Shown here in pieces: positions 51,495 through 59,097 of a stretch of DNA of 64,000 bases. The stretch's first letter is position 1; each line of letters starts with the position of its first letter. The notes below the pieces were generated by a model. It searched no databases, was not told where the DNA came from, and worked only from the letters and a program-made list of their open reading frames with translations. The translations under genes and the position numbers were made by a program. Location of the stretch: the NCBI GenBank assembly GCA_964477035.1, contig CAYZCW010000012.1:1-64000 (forward strand). The letters run 5' to 3'. Source of the stretch: SLSG01 sp964477035. GTDB taxonomy: Bacteria > Bacteroidota > Bacteroidia > Bacteroidales > UBA7960.

Positions 51495-52859
51495 ATGGCA
51501 ACCAGGAAACACAAAAATTTCGAGTTTGCCGGTTTTTCCGGGGGAAAGGATTTGGACGGAAACAACTTCCAGGCCTTTGGTGCTTTCGACACCCCAAACG
51601 GACATGCCTTTGCGGTGGTGGGAAATGACCGGAACGATTCGGCGGAAGGCCGCCTCAGTGACATCGTGCTGGAGCGCCTGAAGTATTACCTGGAAATTGA
51701 AGACGAGGCGGATCCGGCAGAGGCTGTCCGCAATGCCCTTGTCTACGTGAATGGTTACCTGCATACCCTGGGGCGGAAAAACCCCGACAACCGGCCGGGG
51801 GAACTGAGTTGCCTGTGTGCCTTATTCAGGGACCGTAAAGTGTATTATGCCTGGGCCGGGCAGGTCTGCCTGCAGCTTTTTACAGGCAGGAAACTGGTCC
51901 CCCTGAGCTGGGATGTGTTCCGTGACCGCCCGGATGACGACACCGGCAGGCCCTGGGAGATGGCATTCCTCGGCGCGGAGCAGTTCCTGAATCCCGGCAC
52001 CTGCAAGCAACCCCTGGAGCCGGCTGACGGGGACCTGCTGATCCTGGGGTCGGGCGATTACTGCCTGGACCCTGATGAGAAACACATCCGGAAGGTGCTG
52101 TCCGACAATATGCCCACCCATACCAAGGCACAGCGGCTGGTCATCAAATCGGGCAGGGAGGAGGAAGAAGGACCCGCTGCGGTCCTGCTCGTGGGTTTTT
52201 ACAACCTGGGTCAGGACACGCGGTCCTTCCTGCCCGGGGAGGCCCCTGCAGCGGCCAGGCCCACCGGAAAGGAGGAAAAAGGGCCGTCGGGCCCGGGACC
52301 CCTCGGGATGCGGTCCCTGTTGTGGAAGGCCCTGGTCATCATCGCCGCGGTTTTTGTGGTGTACATGGTTTACGATATGTTCTTTTTCAATCCCCGTCCG
52401 GCCAGGAACATCGAGCTGGTGGAGTCTCCGGCCGACACCCTGGCGACGGAAGACAGCCTTTCTGCTGCCGGAATGCCCCCGCAGGAAGCCCTTTCAGGGG
52501 AACCTCCCTCCGGGCAGGAACCCGAACCACCTGCCGCAAGGGAGGCGGGCGCATCGCCCCCGGCCCTGCCAGCAGACAGGGAGTACCCGGTGAGGAGCGG
52601 GGACACCTGGGGAAGCATCTACCGGGAGTTCGAGGTGTGCTCCTGGTTCATCCGCAACCACCCGCCCAATGCGGGGAAGTTTGACCGTTCCAACAACCCC
52701 GTTGCCGGAACCATCCTGGCGATTCCCGTGATGTATTCCGCCAGCCAGGGACTGAACCCCCATTATTACACCGAATTCACCACCGACAAGGTGGGGGCCT
52801 CCTGCCAGCACGCCAACAGGGCGTTCCTGCGCCGTTTTGAGGAAAGCATCCGACGATAA
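51495..52859 (+). CDS. PP2C-like domain / membrane helix / LysM protein
   Basis: A 454-residue protein with an unusual order. Residues about 20-240 resemble a PP2C-type phosphatase fold (GAFDTPNGHAFAVVGND, 'GELSCLCALFRDRKVYYAWAGQVCLQLF', 'GDLLILGSGDYCLDPDEKHI') but the metal-binding DG and GD motifs are degenerate. A membrane helix lies at 274-297. A Pro/Ala/Glu-rich linker (about 300-360) leads to a C-terminal LysM domain (about 363-413; 'YPVRSGDTWGSIYREFEV'). The N-terminal part is cytoplasmic and the LysM part periplasmic, so it could sense peptidoglycan state. The ATG at 51495 begins the recognisable domain. Activity is doubtful; no kinase gene adjoins it. Confidence 0.75.
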   Translation: MATRKHKNFEFAGFSGGKDLDGNNFQAFGAFDTPNGHAFAVVGNDRNDSAEGRLSDIVLERLKYYLEIEDEADPAEAVRNALVYVNGYLHTLGRKNPDNRPGELSCLCALFRDRKVYYAWAGQVCLQLFTGRKLVPLSWDVFRDRPDDDTGRPWEMAFLGAEQFLNPGTCKQPLEPADGDLLILGSGDYCLDPDEKHIRKVLSDNMPTHTKAQRLVIKSGREEEEGPAAVLLVGFYNLGQDTRSFLPGEAPAAARPTGKEEKGPSGPGPLGMRSLLWKALVIIAAVFVVYMVYDMFFFNPRPARNIELVESPADTLATEDSLSAAGMPPQEALSGEPPSGQEPEPPAAREAGASPPALPADREYPVRSGDTWGSIYREFEVCSWFIRNHPPNAGKFDRSNNPVAGTILAIPVMYSASQGLNPHYYTEFTTDKVGASCQHANRAFLRRFEESIRR

Positions 52860-52866
52860 ATTAAAG

Positions 52867-52878
52867 GGCCCCGGGGCC
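52867..52878. terminator. Possible terminator palindrome between the LysM and aspartate kinase genes
   Basis: A 12-base palindrome GGCCCCGGGGCC with T-rich flanks on both strands, in the 35 bases between two convergent stops. With no free loop it would form a small hairpin only. Confidence 0.3.
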
Positions 52879-52894
52879 TATTTCCAGGAAGGGT

Positions 52895-54184
52895 TCAGGA
52901 AGGTTTGACGACCATTTGGAGGGTGGTCCGGCTCTTTTGTTCCAGCAGCACTTCCTTGCCGCCTATCAGGTGACCGGTTCCGGCTTTCTCATAATGCCGG
53001 ATGGTGATCAGTTCGAGGTTGGTGTTGTATTTCACGTGGAAGTTCTTTTTCAGGTCCTTCAGCAGGGCGGGTGTTTTGACACGGTCGTGGTCGAAACAGA
53101 CCGAAAAGCTGAGGGCCGAGTTCTGCATGAGGTTGATCTTGACCCCGTGCTGGGCGAAGTCGGCAAAGATCCGGGACAGGTTGTGCTCTGCAATGAAGCT
53201 GAAATCCCTCGGAAAAATGGACACCAGCACCTGGCTGAACTTGAAAATGTAGGAAGGCACCAGACTGTCCTGGCCGGTATGCTGGTTGATCAGGCTCCCG
53301 GGGGCGTCCGGCTCGGTAAAGGACTTGACCCTCAGGGGGATGTTCTTGCTCAGGAGTGGCTTCAACGTCTTGGGGTGGATGACCGTGGCCCCGTAATAGG
53401 ATAACTCGATGGCCTCCTGGTAGCTGATGTTGGGCAGCAGCAGGGTGTTGCCCATGAGTTTGGGGTCGGCGTTCAGCAATCCGGGCACGTCCTTCCAGAT
53501 GACCACTTCTTCCGCCGACAGGGAATAGGCGAGGATGGCCGCCGTGTAGTCGGATCCTTCCCGCCCGAGGGTCGTGGTGAAGCCCTGCGGGGTGCCTCCG
53601 ATGAAACCCTGGGTCAGGATGGTCGATGGCTTGGTGGAGCCGGGCGCCGGTTTGAGGTAGGGGAGCAGCTTGGTCTGGATCATCCTGGGACTGATGATCC
53701 AGTCCACGTGGGCGTCCCGGAAGTGGGCATCGGTGATGATGAGTTTCTGGGCCGGGAACAACTGGTTTGCCACCCCGGTTTCATTCAGGTAGGCGCTGAC
53801 AATCTGGGTGGATACCAGCTCCCCGGTGGACACGATCCTGTCGTATTCATAGTTGTAGTTGGTGCCGGGCTCCTCCCGGATGTAGTAATACAGATGGTAG
53901 AAGCTCTGCTCCAGCGCATCGATCACGGGATGCTTTCCGGATGGAAACAATTCCCGGGCGATCCCGAAATGAAAGTCCCTGATTCGCTGGAAAACTTCCT
54001 GCATCTCGCCGGTTTTTCCCTCCATGAACAAGGCGCAGAGTTTTTCCAGGGCATTGGTGGTCTTGGCCATGGCGCTCAGGACAACCACCAGGGGTCCGCC
54101 CCCGTGCTCCCTGATGATCCTGGCCACGTTGCGGACGGCGTCGGCATCCCTGACAGAAGCTCCCCCGAATTTGAAAACGCGCAT
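52895..54184 (-). CDS. lysC: Aspartate kinase
   Basis: A 429-residue monofunctional enzyme for the first step to lysine, threonine and methionine. 'MRVFKFGGASVRDADAVRNVARII' is the kinase N-terminus; 'TTTLGREGSDYTAAILAYSLSAEEVVIWKDVPGLLNADPKLM' carries substrate-site residues. The C-terminal ACT region (about 300-429) is present. The start at 54184 removes 26 upstream codons that have no kinase similarity. It is separated from the upstream sigma gene by a terminator. Confidence 0.95.
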   Translation of the reverse strand: MRVFKFGGASVRDADAVRNVARIIREHGGGPLVVVLSAMAKTTNALEKLCALFMEGKTGEMQEVFQRIRDFHFGIARELFPSGKHPVIDALEQSFYHLYYYIREEPGTNYNYEYDRIVSTGELVSTQIVSAYLNETGVANQLFPAQKLIITDAHFRDAHVDWIISPRMIQTKLLPYLKPAPGSTKPSTILTQGFIGGTPQGFTTTLGREGSDYTAAILAYSLSAEEVVIWKDVPGLLNADPKLMGNTLLLPNISYQEAIELSYYGATVIHPKTLKPLLSKNIPLRVKSFTEPDAPGSLINQHTGQDSLVPSYIFKFSQVLVSIFPRDFSFIAEHNLSRIFADFAQHGVKINLMQNSALSFSVCFDHDRVKTPALLKDLKKNFHVKYNTNLELITIRHYEKAGTGHLIGGKEVLLEQKSRTTLQMVVKPS

Positions 54185-54240
54185 GGAATTCCCCCGTTGA
54201 TGAGTGAAACAGGCAAATTTACGAATAATCCGGCCGGATA

Positions 54241-54276
54241 AAAAGAGAGACCCCCCGGACAAAGGCCCGGGGGGTC
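54241..54276 (-). terminator. Intrinsic terminator after the ECF sigma gene
   Basis: On the minus strand a 10-base GC stem (GACCCCCCGG / CCGGGGGGTC) is followed by TCTCTTTTTA. It separates the sigma gene from lysC. Confidence 0.88.
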
Positions 54277-54316
54277 AAAAAAAGGGAGAATATATAGGGG
54301 TTGGTTGGACGGCTGC

Positions 54317-54814
54317 CTATTTTCCCAGGGCGTCCATCAGCTTCTTGCGGGTGAAGAAGATGCGGCTTTTGACGGTGCCGATCGAGAGATTGAGTTCTTC
54401 GGCAATTTCCTTGTACTTAAAACCCTGGTTGTACATCTCAAATGGCCTGCGCTGGTCCTCATCAATGTTTGAGATCTCCCGCTGGATCTCCTTCTCGGAC
54501 AGGGCCGAATCGGGCAGTCCGATGCTGCTTTCCTTGGAAAGGTTCAGATAGTACAGATCGTCGGTCTTGTCCAGGATGGTGTTGTTGCGCACGTTCTGCC
54601 GGTAGTTGTTGATGAAGGTGTTCTTCATGATCGTGAAAGTCCATGCCTTCAGGTTGGTATTGGCGGTGAACTTGTCGCGGTTGGTCAAAGCCTTCAGGAA
54701 GGTCTCCTGTACCAGGTCCTGCGCATCCTCATAGTTGGAAGTCAGCGTGTAGGCAAAGTACTTCAGGTTTTTCTGCAAACCGAGGAGCTTATAGTTGAAT
54801 TCTACTGCTGTCAT
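54317..54814 (-). CDS. ECF-type RNA polymerase sigma factor
   Basis: A 165-residue group-4 sigma factor. Region 2 (about 10-75; 'FAYTLTSNYEDAQDLVQETFLKAL', 'LKAWTFTIMKNTFINNYR') and region 4 (about 110-160; 'QRRPFEMYNQGFKYKEIAEELNLSIGTVKSRIFFTRKKLMDAL') are complete. No anti-sigma gene is adjacent, so it may be controlled by its own promoter rather than by a membrane anti-sigma factor. It has a clear two-box promoter and terminator. Confidence 0.94.
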   Translation of the reverse strand: MTAVEFNYKLLGLQKNLKYFAYTLTSNYEDAQDLVQETFLKALTNRDKFTANTNLKAWTFTIMKNTFINNYRQNVRNNTILDKTDDLYYLNLSKESSIGLPDSALSEKEIQREISNIDEDQRRPFEMYNQGFKYKEIAEELNLSIGTVKSRIFFTRKKLMDALGK

Positions 54815-55231
54815 GACGAGGGGGGGTTTGGTTTGTTTAAAAAAACTTATTCAAAGTTAAACAAAAATTCTTTCCGCGCAAGCAATTTTTAATTTTTTAA
54901 CATAGCAAGTTTTGCAATATCTGAGACTGATTGACATTTTGATGTTGTTCGTATGATAAAATTAGTCATTCCCTCTTACATATAAAAGTCTGTGACTATA
55001 TAAATTTGTTAAAATAGACAGAAAATATTAAAAATATTGCAAATAGAATAGAAACATCGATTAAACGAATATAAAATTAGAAAAGGATCTGTCCGCCCGG
55101 CAAAGGGGGACTCCCTGCAGCGGGGCGGTTTCATGAAGGGAATCCCCTGGTTCCGGGGAGGATGTCCTGTGATGGGAGGGGGGTGGTTGCACCCTGTGGC
55201 GCAGGGCCTGCCTGGCCTGCGCGCCGGGATG
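54815..55231. other. Intergenic region between the MerR-B12 and ECF sigma genes
   Basis: About 417 bases. The part near the sigma gene (54830-55080) is very AT-rich and holds its promoter. The part near the MerR-B12 stop (55090-55231) is GC-rich with an imperfect inverted repeat (GCGCAGG / CCTGCGC about 55199-55222) but no T tract. No supported gene. Confidence 0.6.
54852..54881 (-). promoter_or_regulatory. Bacteroidota-type promoter for the ECF sigma gene
   Basis: Minus-strand TTG (54879-54881), 19-base spacer, TAACTTTG (54852-54859), 38 bases before the ATG at 54814. Both boxes match consensus. Confidence 0.7.
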
Positions 55232-56116
55232 TCAGAGCGAGGGGAGGAGGTCCCTGAAGGCATCCGCGTTTTGAATGGGGATCACCTTTTCGGGGATTGG
55301 AATGGACGGGTCGCTGATCTGCAGGCCGGCGATGAAAATCTTCTTTACATCCAGGTCGCGGGCCATGTCCTTCAGGTAGCTGCTGATCTCATCGGGTTTG
55401 AGTGCGGCAATGAAGTACGTAAACACATAATCCACGGGGCGGATCCTGGTCACACTGAGCATGTCCCGGTAGGGCAGTGACTGGCCGAGATATATGACCT
55501 GGTGGCCGGCGCTTTTCAGCAGGAACTGGTAAAAAAGCAGCCCCATTTCGTGCAGTTCCCCTTCAGGCAGGTATAACAGGAAGGTCTTTCCCCTGCCTTT
55601 GTCCACTGTTCCCTTCCCGTCAATGGCCACGATCAGCCTGGCGCGGATCAATCCGACAATAAAATGTTCCTGTGCCGGGTTGATGGTGCCGATCTGCCAG
55701 AGTACCCCGATTTTTTCCAGGAAGGGGTATATAATATGTGTGACGGTTGTTTCAAAGCCGATTTTCCGGATGGCATCGGTCAGGACCCTCTCGAAGGCTA
55801 TTTCATTGAATTCGATCATGGCCACCACCAGGCTGTTGATCTGGCTTTCATGGTCGTGGACATCGCTGTTGATCTCGACCACTTTTTCCCTGATCTCCTC
55901 TTCGGGCATTCGGACAATGTGGGATATTTTGATTCCGTGCTTGTTCAGGGTGCTGATATTCAGCAGTCTTTTGAGGTCCCTGTCCAGGTAATAACGGATG
56001 TTTGTTTTTGTCCGTTCGGGCGTGACCACCTTGTAACGTTTTTCCCATATGCGGATGGTATGGGCCTTGATTCCCGTGATTTTTTCAAGGTCATTGATGG
56101 AGTATCTGGCAGTCAT
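55232..56116 (-). CDS. MerR-type regulator with cobalamin-binding domain (CarH/LitR-like)
   Basis: A 294-residue transcription factor. An N-terminal MerR HTH (about 4-70; 'YSINDLEKITGIKAHTIRIWEKRYKVVTPERT') is followed by a B12-binding helical bundle with W140 and E150-H151 in the CarH pattern W-x9-EH, then a Rossmann-like B12 domain with 'EGELHEMG' (H189 as likely lower cobalt ligand). CarH and LitR are B12-based light sensors that repress carotenoid or photolyase genes. No such gene lies nearby; its neighbours are an ECF sigma and a SiaC-like gene. The start at 56116 is chosen because the MerR domain begins there; light sensing is inference. Confidence 0.9.
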   Translation of the reverse strand: MTARYSINDLEKITGIKAHTIRIWEKRYKVVTPERTKTNIRYYLDRDLKRLLNISTLNKHGIKISHIVRMPEEEIREKVVEINSDVHDHESQINSLVVAMIEFNEIAFERVLTDAIRKIGFETTVTHIIYPFLEKIGVLWQIGTINPAQEHFIVGLIRARLIVAIDGKGTVDKGRGKTFLLYLPEGELHEMGLLFYQFLLKSAGHQVIYLGQSLPYRDMLSVTRIRPVDYVFTYFIAALKPDEISSYLKDMARDLDVKKIFIAGLQISDPSIPIPEKVIPIQNADAFRDLLPSL

Positions 56117-56151
56117 GGCGAAGAGGGTTCTCCCCTGGTTGGTGTGCGGCA

Positions 56152-56159
56152 CAAAAATA
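56152..56159 (-). promoter_or_regulatory. -7 promoter box for the MerR-B12 gene
   Basis: Minus-strand TATTTTTG matches TAnnTTTG, about 36 bases before the ATG. A palindrome ATTCGAAT at 56191-56198 lies upstream and could be an operator; unproven. Confidence 0.4.
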
Positions 56160-56345
56160 ATGAAAATGCCGAATCTGTTTAAAATTCAATATTCGAATGT
56201 TCAACAGAAAAGCCACTGATATGTTCAGTTGTTTTTCCCTGGAAAATAAACTAACTTGCATTCCGCCCCGGCTTGGCCCGGCCGGAGTGGGCGGGCACCT
56301 TCGGTGCACAACCGGCAACGGCTGTTGATCAGAATCTAGGACCCT

Positions 56346-56753
56346 ATGAATCGTCAGAGCGGATTGCATCTTTCGCCCCTGTACAGGCCTCCCGGAAAAG
56401 CGAGCCTCGGGGTCGAGTTGGACCAGGAAAGGGGACGGTTCCGTTTTTACGGCCATTCTTATCCTGAGAATGCCCTGGAGTTTTTTATGCCCCTGCTGGA
56501 CTGGATCGGGGTATTTGTTGATTTGGAGACCAGGCCCCTGGAGGTGATCCTGGAGGTCGACTATTTCAACACAAGCTCCACCAAATACCTTTTTCAGATC
56601 ATGGAGAAGGTCCGGGAATACCGCAGTATGGGACATCCCGTAGACATTGCCTTTTATTACAGCCGGGACATGGAGGATGTCCTGCTTGCCTGGAAGGAAC
56701 TGATGGACGAACTGGACCTGCCATTCAGGGCCATTCCACGCTGCGTATTATAA
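56346..56753 (+). CDS. SiaC-family (DUF1987) regulatory phosphoprotein
   Basis: A 135-residue protein. 'FRFYGHSYPENALEFFMPLLDWIGVFVD' and 'LEVILEVDYFNTSSTKYLFQIMEKV' match the SiaC family, whose conserved Ser/Thr in the 'YFNTSSxK' segment is switched by the kinase SiaB and phosphatase SiaA in Pseudomonas; SiaC activates diguanylate cyclase SiaD. No siaA, siaB or diguanylate cyclase gene is in this window, so it is an orphan here. It is divergent from the MerR-B12 gene. Family is likely; pathway is inferred. Confidence 0.85.
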   Translation: MNRQSGLHLSPLYRPPGKASLGVELDQERGRFRFYGHSYPENALEFFMPLLDWIGVFVDLETRPLEVILEVDYFNTSSTKYLFQIMEKVREYRSMGHPVDIAFYYSRDMEDVLLAWKELMDELDLPFRAIPRCVL

Positions 56754-56786
56754 TATTTTTTAACAAGCGACAGGGACTTTTTTTGT

Positions 56787-56794
56787 TATATTTG
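56787..56794 (+). promoter_or_regulatory. -7 promoter box for the DnaB-like gene
   Basis: TATATTTG matches TAnnTTTG, about 57 bases before the ATG at 56851. -33 box not clear. Confidence 0.45.
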
Positions 56795-56850
56795 GAAGGA
56801 GGATCATTCGGGTCCCCAAGGGTTTTTCCTTCCCATCAAAACGCACCATC

Positions 56851-57750
56851 ATGGAACAAAACACCTTAGAAGTCACAGAGCAGACAGAGGTGTTTTCGTT
56901 TACCAGCATCCGCGAGCTGGTAAACGAAACACTGAAAACACACATCGGACAAACACCTTCCCTGCCGGGAACCCCCTCCGGCTTCCGGGACCTCGACAAG
57001 GTGACAGGCGGATTTCAAAAAGGACAGTTGACGACCGTTGCGGTTCGGCCAGGCATGGGCAAGACCGCTTTTTTATTGTCGGTGGCCAACAACCTTGCCG
57101 TCAGGAACCAATACTCCGTGGCTGTTTTTTCCTCCGAACGATCCAGTCGTAAAATGACCACCCGTCTGATTGAAACCGAGACCGGGATGTCGGTGGATCA
57201 GCTGAAGAACGGCCGGTTAAAGGCCAGCGAAAAAGACCACATGCGGTCACTGGTTAACAGCATTGCCAGGGCAAAGATCTTCATCGACGATACGCCCTAC
57301 CTTCCGGTCATGGAACTGGTCCGTAAGTGCCGGCAGTTAAAGCAACAGCAGCAGGTGGACCTGGTCATCGTGGACTATGTGGAGCTGCTGACCATTGGTC
57401 CCGCCCACGACAGGACACGCGGGGAGCAACTGCTCGACATCATGTACCTGATCAAGAAGACGGCACGCGAACTGGATATTCCGTTTCTGCTGTTTTCCCA
57501 GTTTCAGGGCGTTCCCTCCGGCTTTGGGAGTGCTTCCGACAACCTCCGTGAGGACCTGCCTGCCTACCTCTGGGAGCCTTCCGATGTGGTGATGGTGTTG
57601 CATCGAAGCGACCTGGATCCCAGGCATAAGAAACAGCAGGGAAAGTCCATGGTCGAGTTGATCGTGGCAAACAAGGAGGCGGGCAGCGAGCGCCAGGTCG
57701 TTCCCCTGGCTTTCATTGAAAGCATCTCAAAATTCACGGATCCATCCTGA
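56851..57750 (+). CDS. Stand-alone DnaB helicase C-terminal-domain protein
   Basis: A 299-residue RecA-fold ATPase equal to the C-terminal half of replicative helicase DnaB. 'TPSGFRDLDKVTGGFQKGQLTTVAVRPGMGKTAFLLSVANN' contains Walker A (K71, T72); Walker B is 'VDLVIVDYVELL' (D175). 'ILFSQFQGVPSGF' stands where DnaB has 'LSQLNR', and 'VELIVANKEAGSERQV' replaces 'IIAKHRNG', altering the arginine-finger loop. The N-terminal domain that shapes the hexamer and binds primase is missing, replaced by about 35 acidic residues. It is not the main replicative helicase; its role is unknown. No DUF or phage genes adjoin it. Confidence 0.85.
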   Translation: MEQNTLEVTEQTEVFSFTSIRELVNETLKTHIGQTPSLPGTPSGFRDLDKVTGGFQKGQLTTVAVRPGMGKTAFLLSVANNLAVRNQYSVAVFSSERSSRKMTTRLIETETGMSVDQLKNGRLKASEKDHMRSLVNSIARAKIFIDDTPYLPVMELVRKCRQLKQQQQVDLVIVDYVELLTIGPAHDRTRGEQLLDIMYLIKKTARELDIPFLLFSQFQGVPSGFGSASDNLREDLPAYLWEPSDVVMVLHRSDLDPRHKKQQGKSMVELIVANKEAGSERQVVPLAFIESISKFTDPS

Positions 57751-57849
57751 TCCCGGCAAAGGATTCACCCGGCGGAAGGGGCCGCCGCCCCTTCTTCTGC
57801 AAACATATTTTCATACACAAATACATCTTCCTCCGCAAACAGACTGAGA

Positions 57850-58389
57850 ATGGCATTGATCAAAGAGAACGAGCTGATCCCCGAAACCCTTCTGGAGGTG
57901 GCAAAAAAAATGGTGGTGGCCGCCCGCACCGCTCCCAAGGCAAGAGGCCTGAGCACTTTGGAAACCGCCATCCTGACAGGCCGGGACATCCAGGATCTCG
58001 CCCGCTGCATGCACGAAATCGGGGAGGCTGAAAACAACAAGATCTTCCTGCGTGATGCCCGCAACGTGGGCGAGTCTGCCGACGTGGTGGTGCTTCTGGG
58101 AACCTCGGTGAAGGCCCTGGGACTGGCCGTCTGTGGCTTTTGCGGTTTCCGAGATTGCGCACACAAAAATGAATATCCGGAGGTGCCCTGCTCCTTCAAT
58201 ACGGGCGACCTGGGCATTGCACTCGGTTCGGCCGTCGCCGTGGCCATGGACCACCGGGTGGACAACCGCATCATGTACACCCTGGGCTATGCCGCCAGAA
58301 AACTCGGCATTCTGGGTGAAGATGTCCGCGTGATCTACGGGGTGCCCCTCAGCGCCTCCTCCAAGAACCCGTTTTTCGACAGGAAGTAG
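57850..58389 (+). CDS. DUF2148-family ferredoxin-like protein
   Basis: A 179-residue protein. The N-terminal 'VAKKMVVAARTAPKARGLSTLETAILTG' and a cysteine cluster C95, C98, C103 and C114 ('AVCGFCGFRDCAHKN...PC') define the DUF2148 family and probably bind a [4Fe-4S] cluster. Function is unknown; related proteins occur next to redox or archaeal metabolism genes. It starts 100 bases after the DnaB-like gene, with no clear promoter. Confidence 0.85.
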   Translation: MALIKENELIPETLLEVAKKMVVAARTAPKARGLSTLETAILTGRDIQDLARCMHEIGEAENNKIFLRDARNVGESADVVVLLGTSVKALGLAVCGFCGFRDCAHKNEYPEVPCSFNTGDLGIALGSAVAVAMDHRVDNRIMYTLGYAARKLGILGEDVRVIYGVPLSASSKNPFFDRK

Positions 58390-58554
58390 TCCGGGCCGGG
58401 GGCGTTTAAATTCCCCGGAGCACTAAACATTCTCCCCCAAATCTTGTTTTTTTTGAAACAAGCAGGGCAATCCCTGCTTCCGGGCGGGGAATGTGTGCCC
58501 ATGACGCACCGGCTTCCCCTGTCCCGGATCCTAACGATTAAACCATCTGTTTGA

Positions 58555-59067
58555 ATGAAGCGCAATACCAATTTGGTTACCCTGGGCGGCAAGCCCGTGA
58601 CCCTGGTCGGCAAGCTGGTCAAACCAGGGGCCAATGCCAAAAACTTCATGGCGGTCAGAAAAGACATGTCCGTCCTTCAGCTGAGTGACTACGCGGGCAA
58701 GGTCCGCATCCTTTCTTCCGCCCCCAGCATCGATACCGACATATGTGCCGAGCAGGCCAGGCGGTTCAACCTGGAAGCCTCCCTGTTGGAGGGCATAAAG
58801 GTGATCTCCATCACGTGCGACCTGCCTTTTGCCCTGAAGCGGTTTTGTGCGGCTGAGGACATTGACCGGATCGAGGTCGTGTCCGATCACAAACTGACGG
58901 ACTTTGGCATCAAATACGGATTCCTCATTGAAGAGTTCAGATTGCTGGCCAGGGGGATCGTCATCGTGGACCAGCTGGATGTGGTCCGGTATGTGGAACT
59001 GGTCCGTGAAGTGGGTGAACATCCCGATTACGACAAGGCCCTTGCCGAAGCAAAGGCCCTTGTCTGA
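58555..59067 (+). CDS. tpx: Thiol peroxidase
   Basis: A 170-residue atypical 2-Cys peroxiredoxin that reduces hydroperoxides with thioredoxin. The peroxidatic cysteine is C64 in 'SSAPSIDTDICAEQARRFN'; the resolving cysteine is C98 in 'DLPFALKRFC'. Length and spacing match Tpx. It converges on dnaK with 30 bases between the stops. The upstream 165 bases hold a weak GGGGGCG/TTCCCC hairpin that may end the preceding gene. Confidence 0.95.
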   Translation: MKRNTNLVTLGGKPVTLVGKLVKPGANAKNFMAVRKDMSVLQLSDYAGKVRILSSAPSIDTDICAEQARRFNLEASLLEGIKVISITCDLPFALKRFCAAEDIDRIEVVSDHKLTDFGIKYGFLIEEFRLLARGIVIVDQLDVVRYVELVREVGEHPDYDKALAEAKALV

Positions 59068-59097
59068 TTCTGTGATGGGATGCCGGACGAATGGTCC

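Noticed and set aside
55009..55263. 84-codon minus-strand frame between the MerR-B12 and sigma genes
   Set aside because: Half of it is AT-rich intergenic DNA; Phe/Ile/Asn runs at one end and Pro/Arg at the other show no conserved pattern, and it overlaps the MerR-B12 stop.
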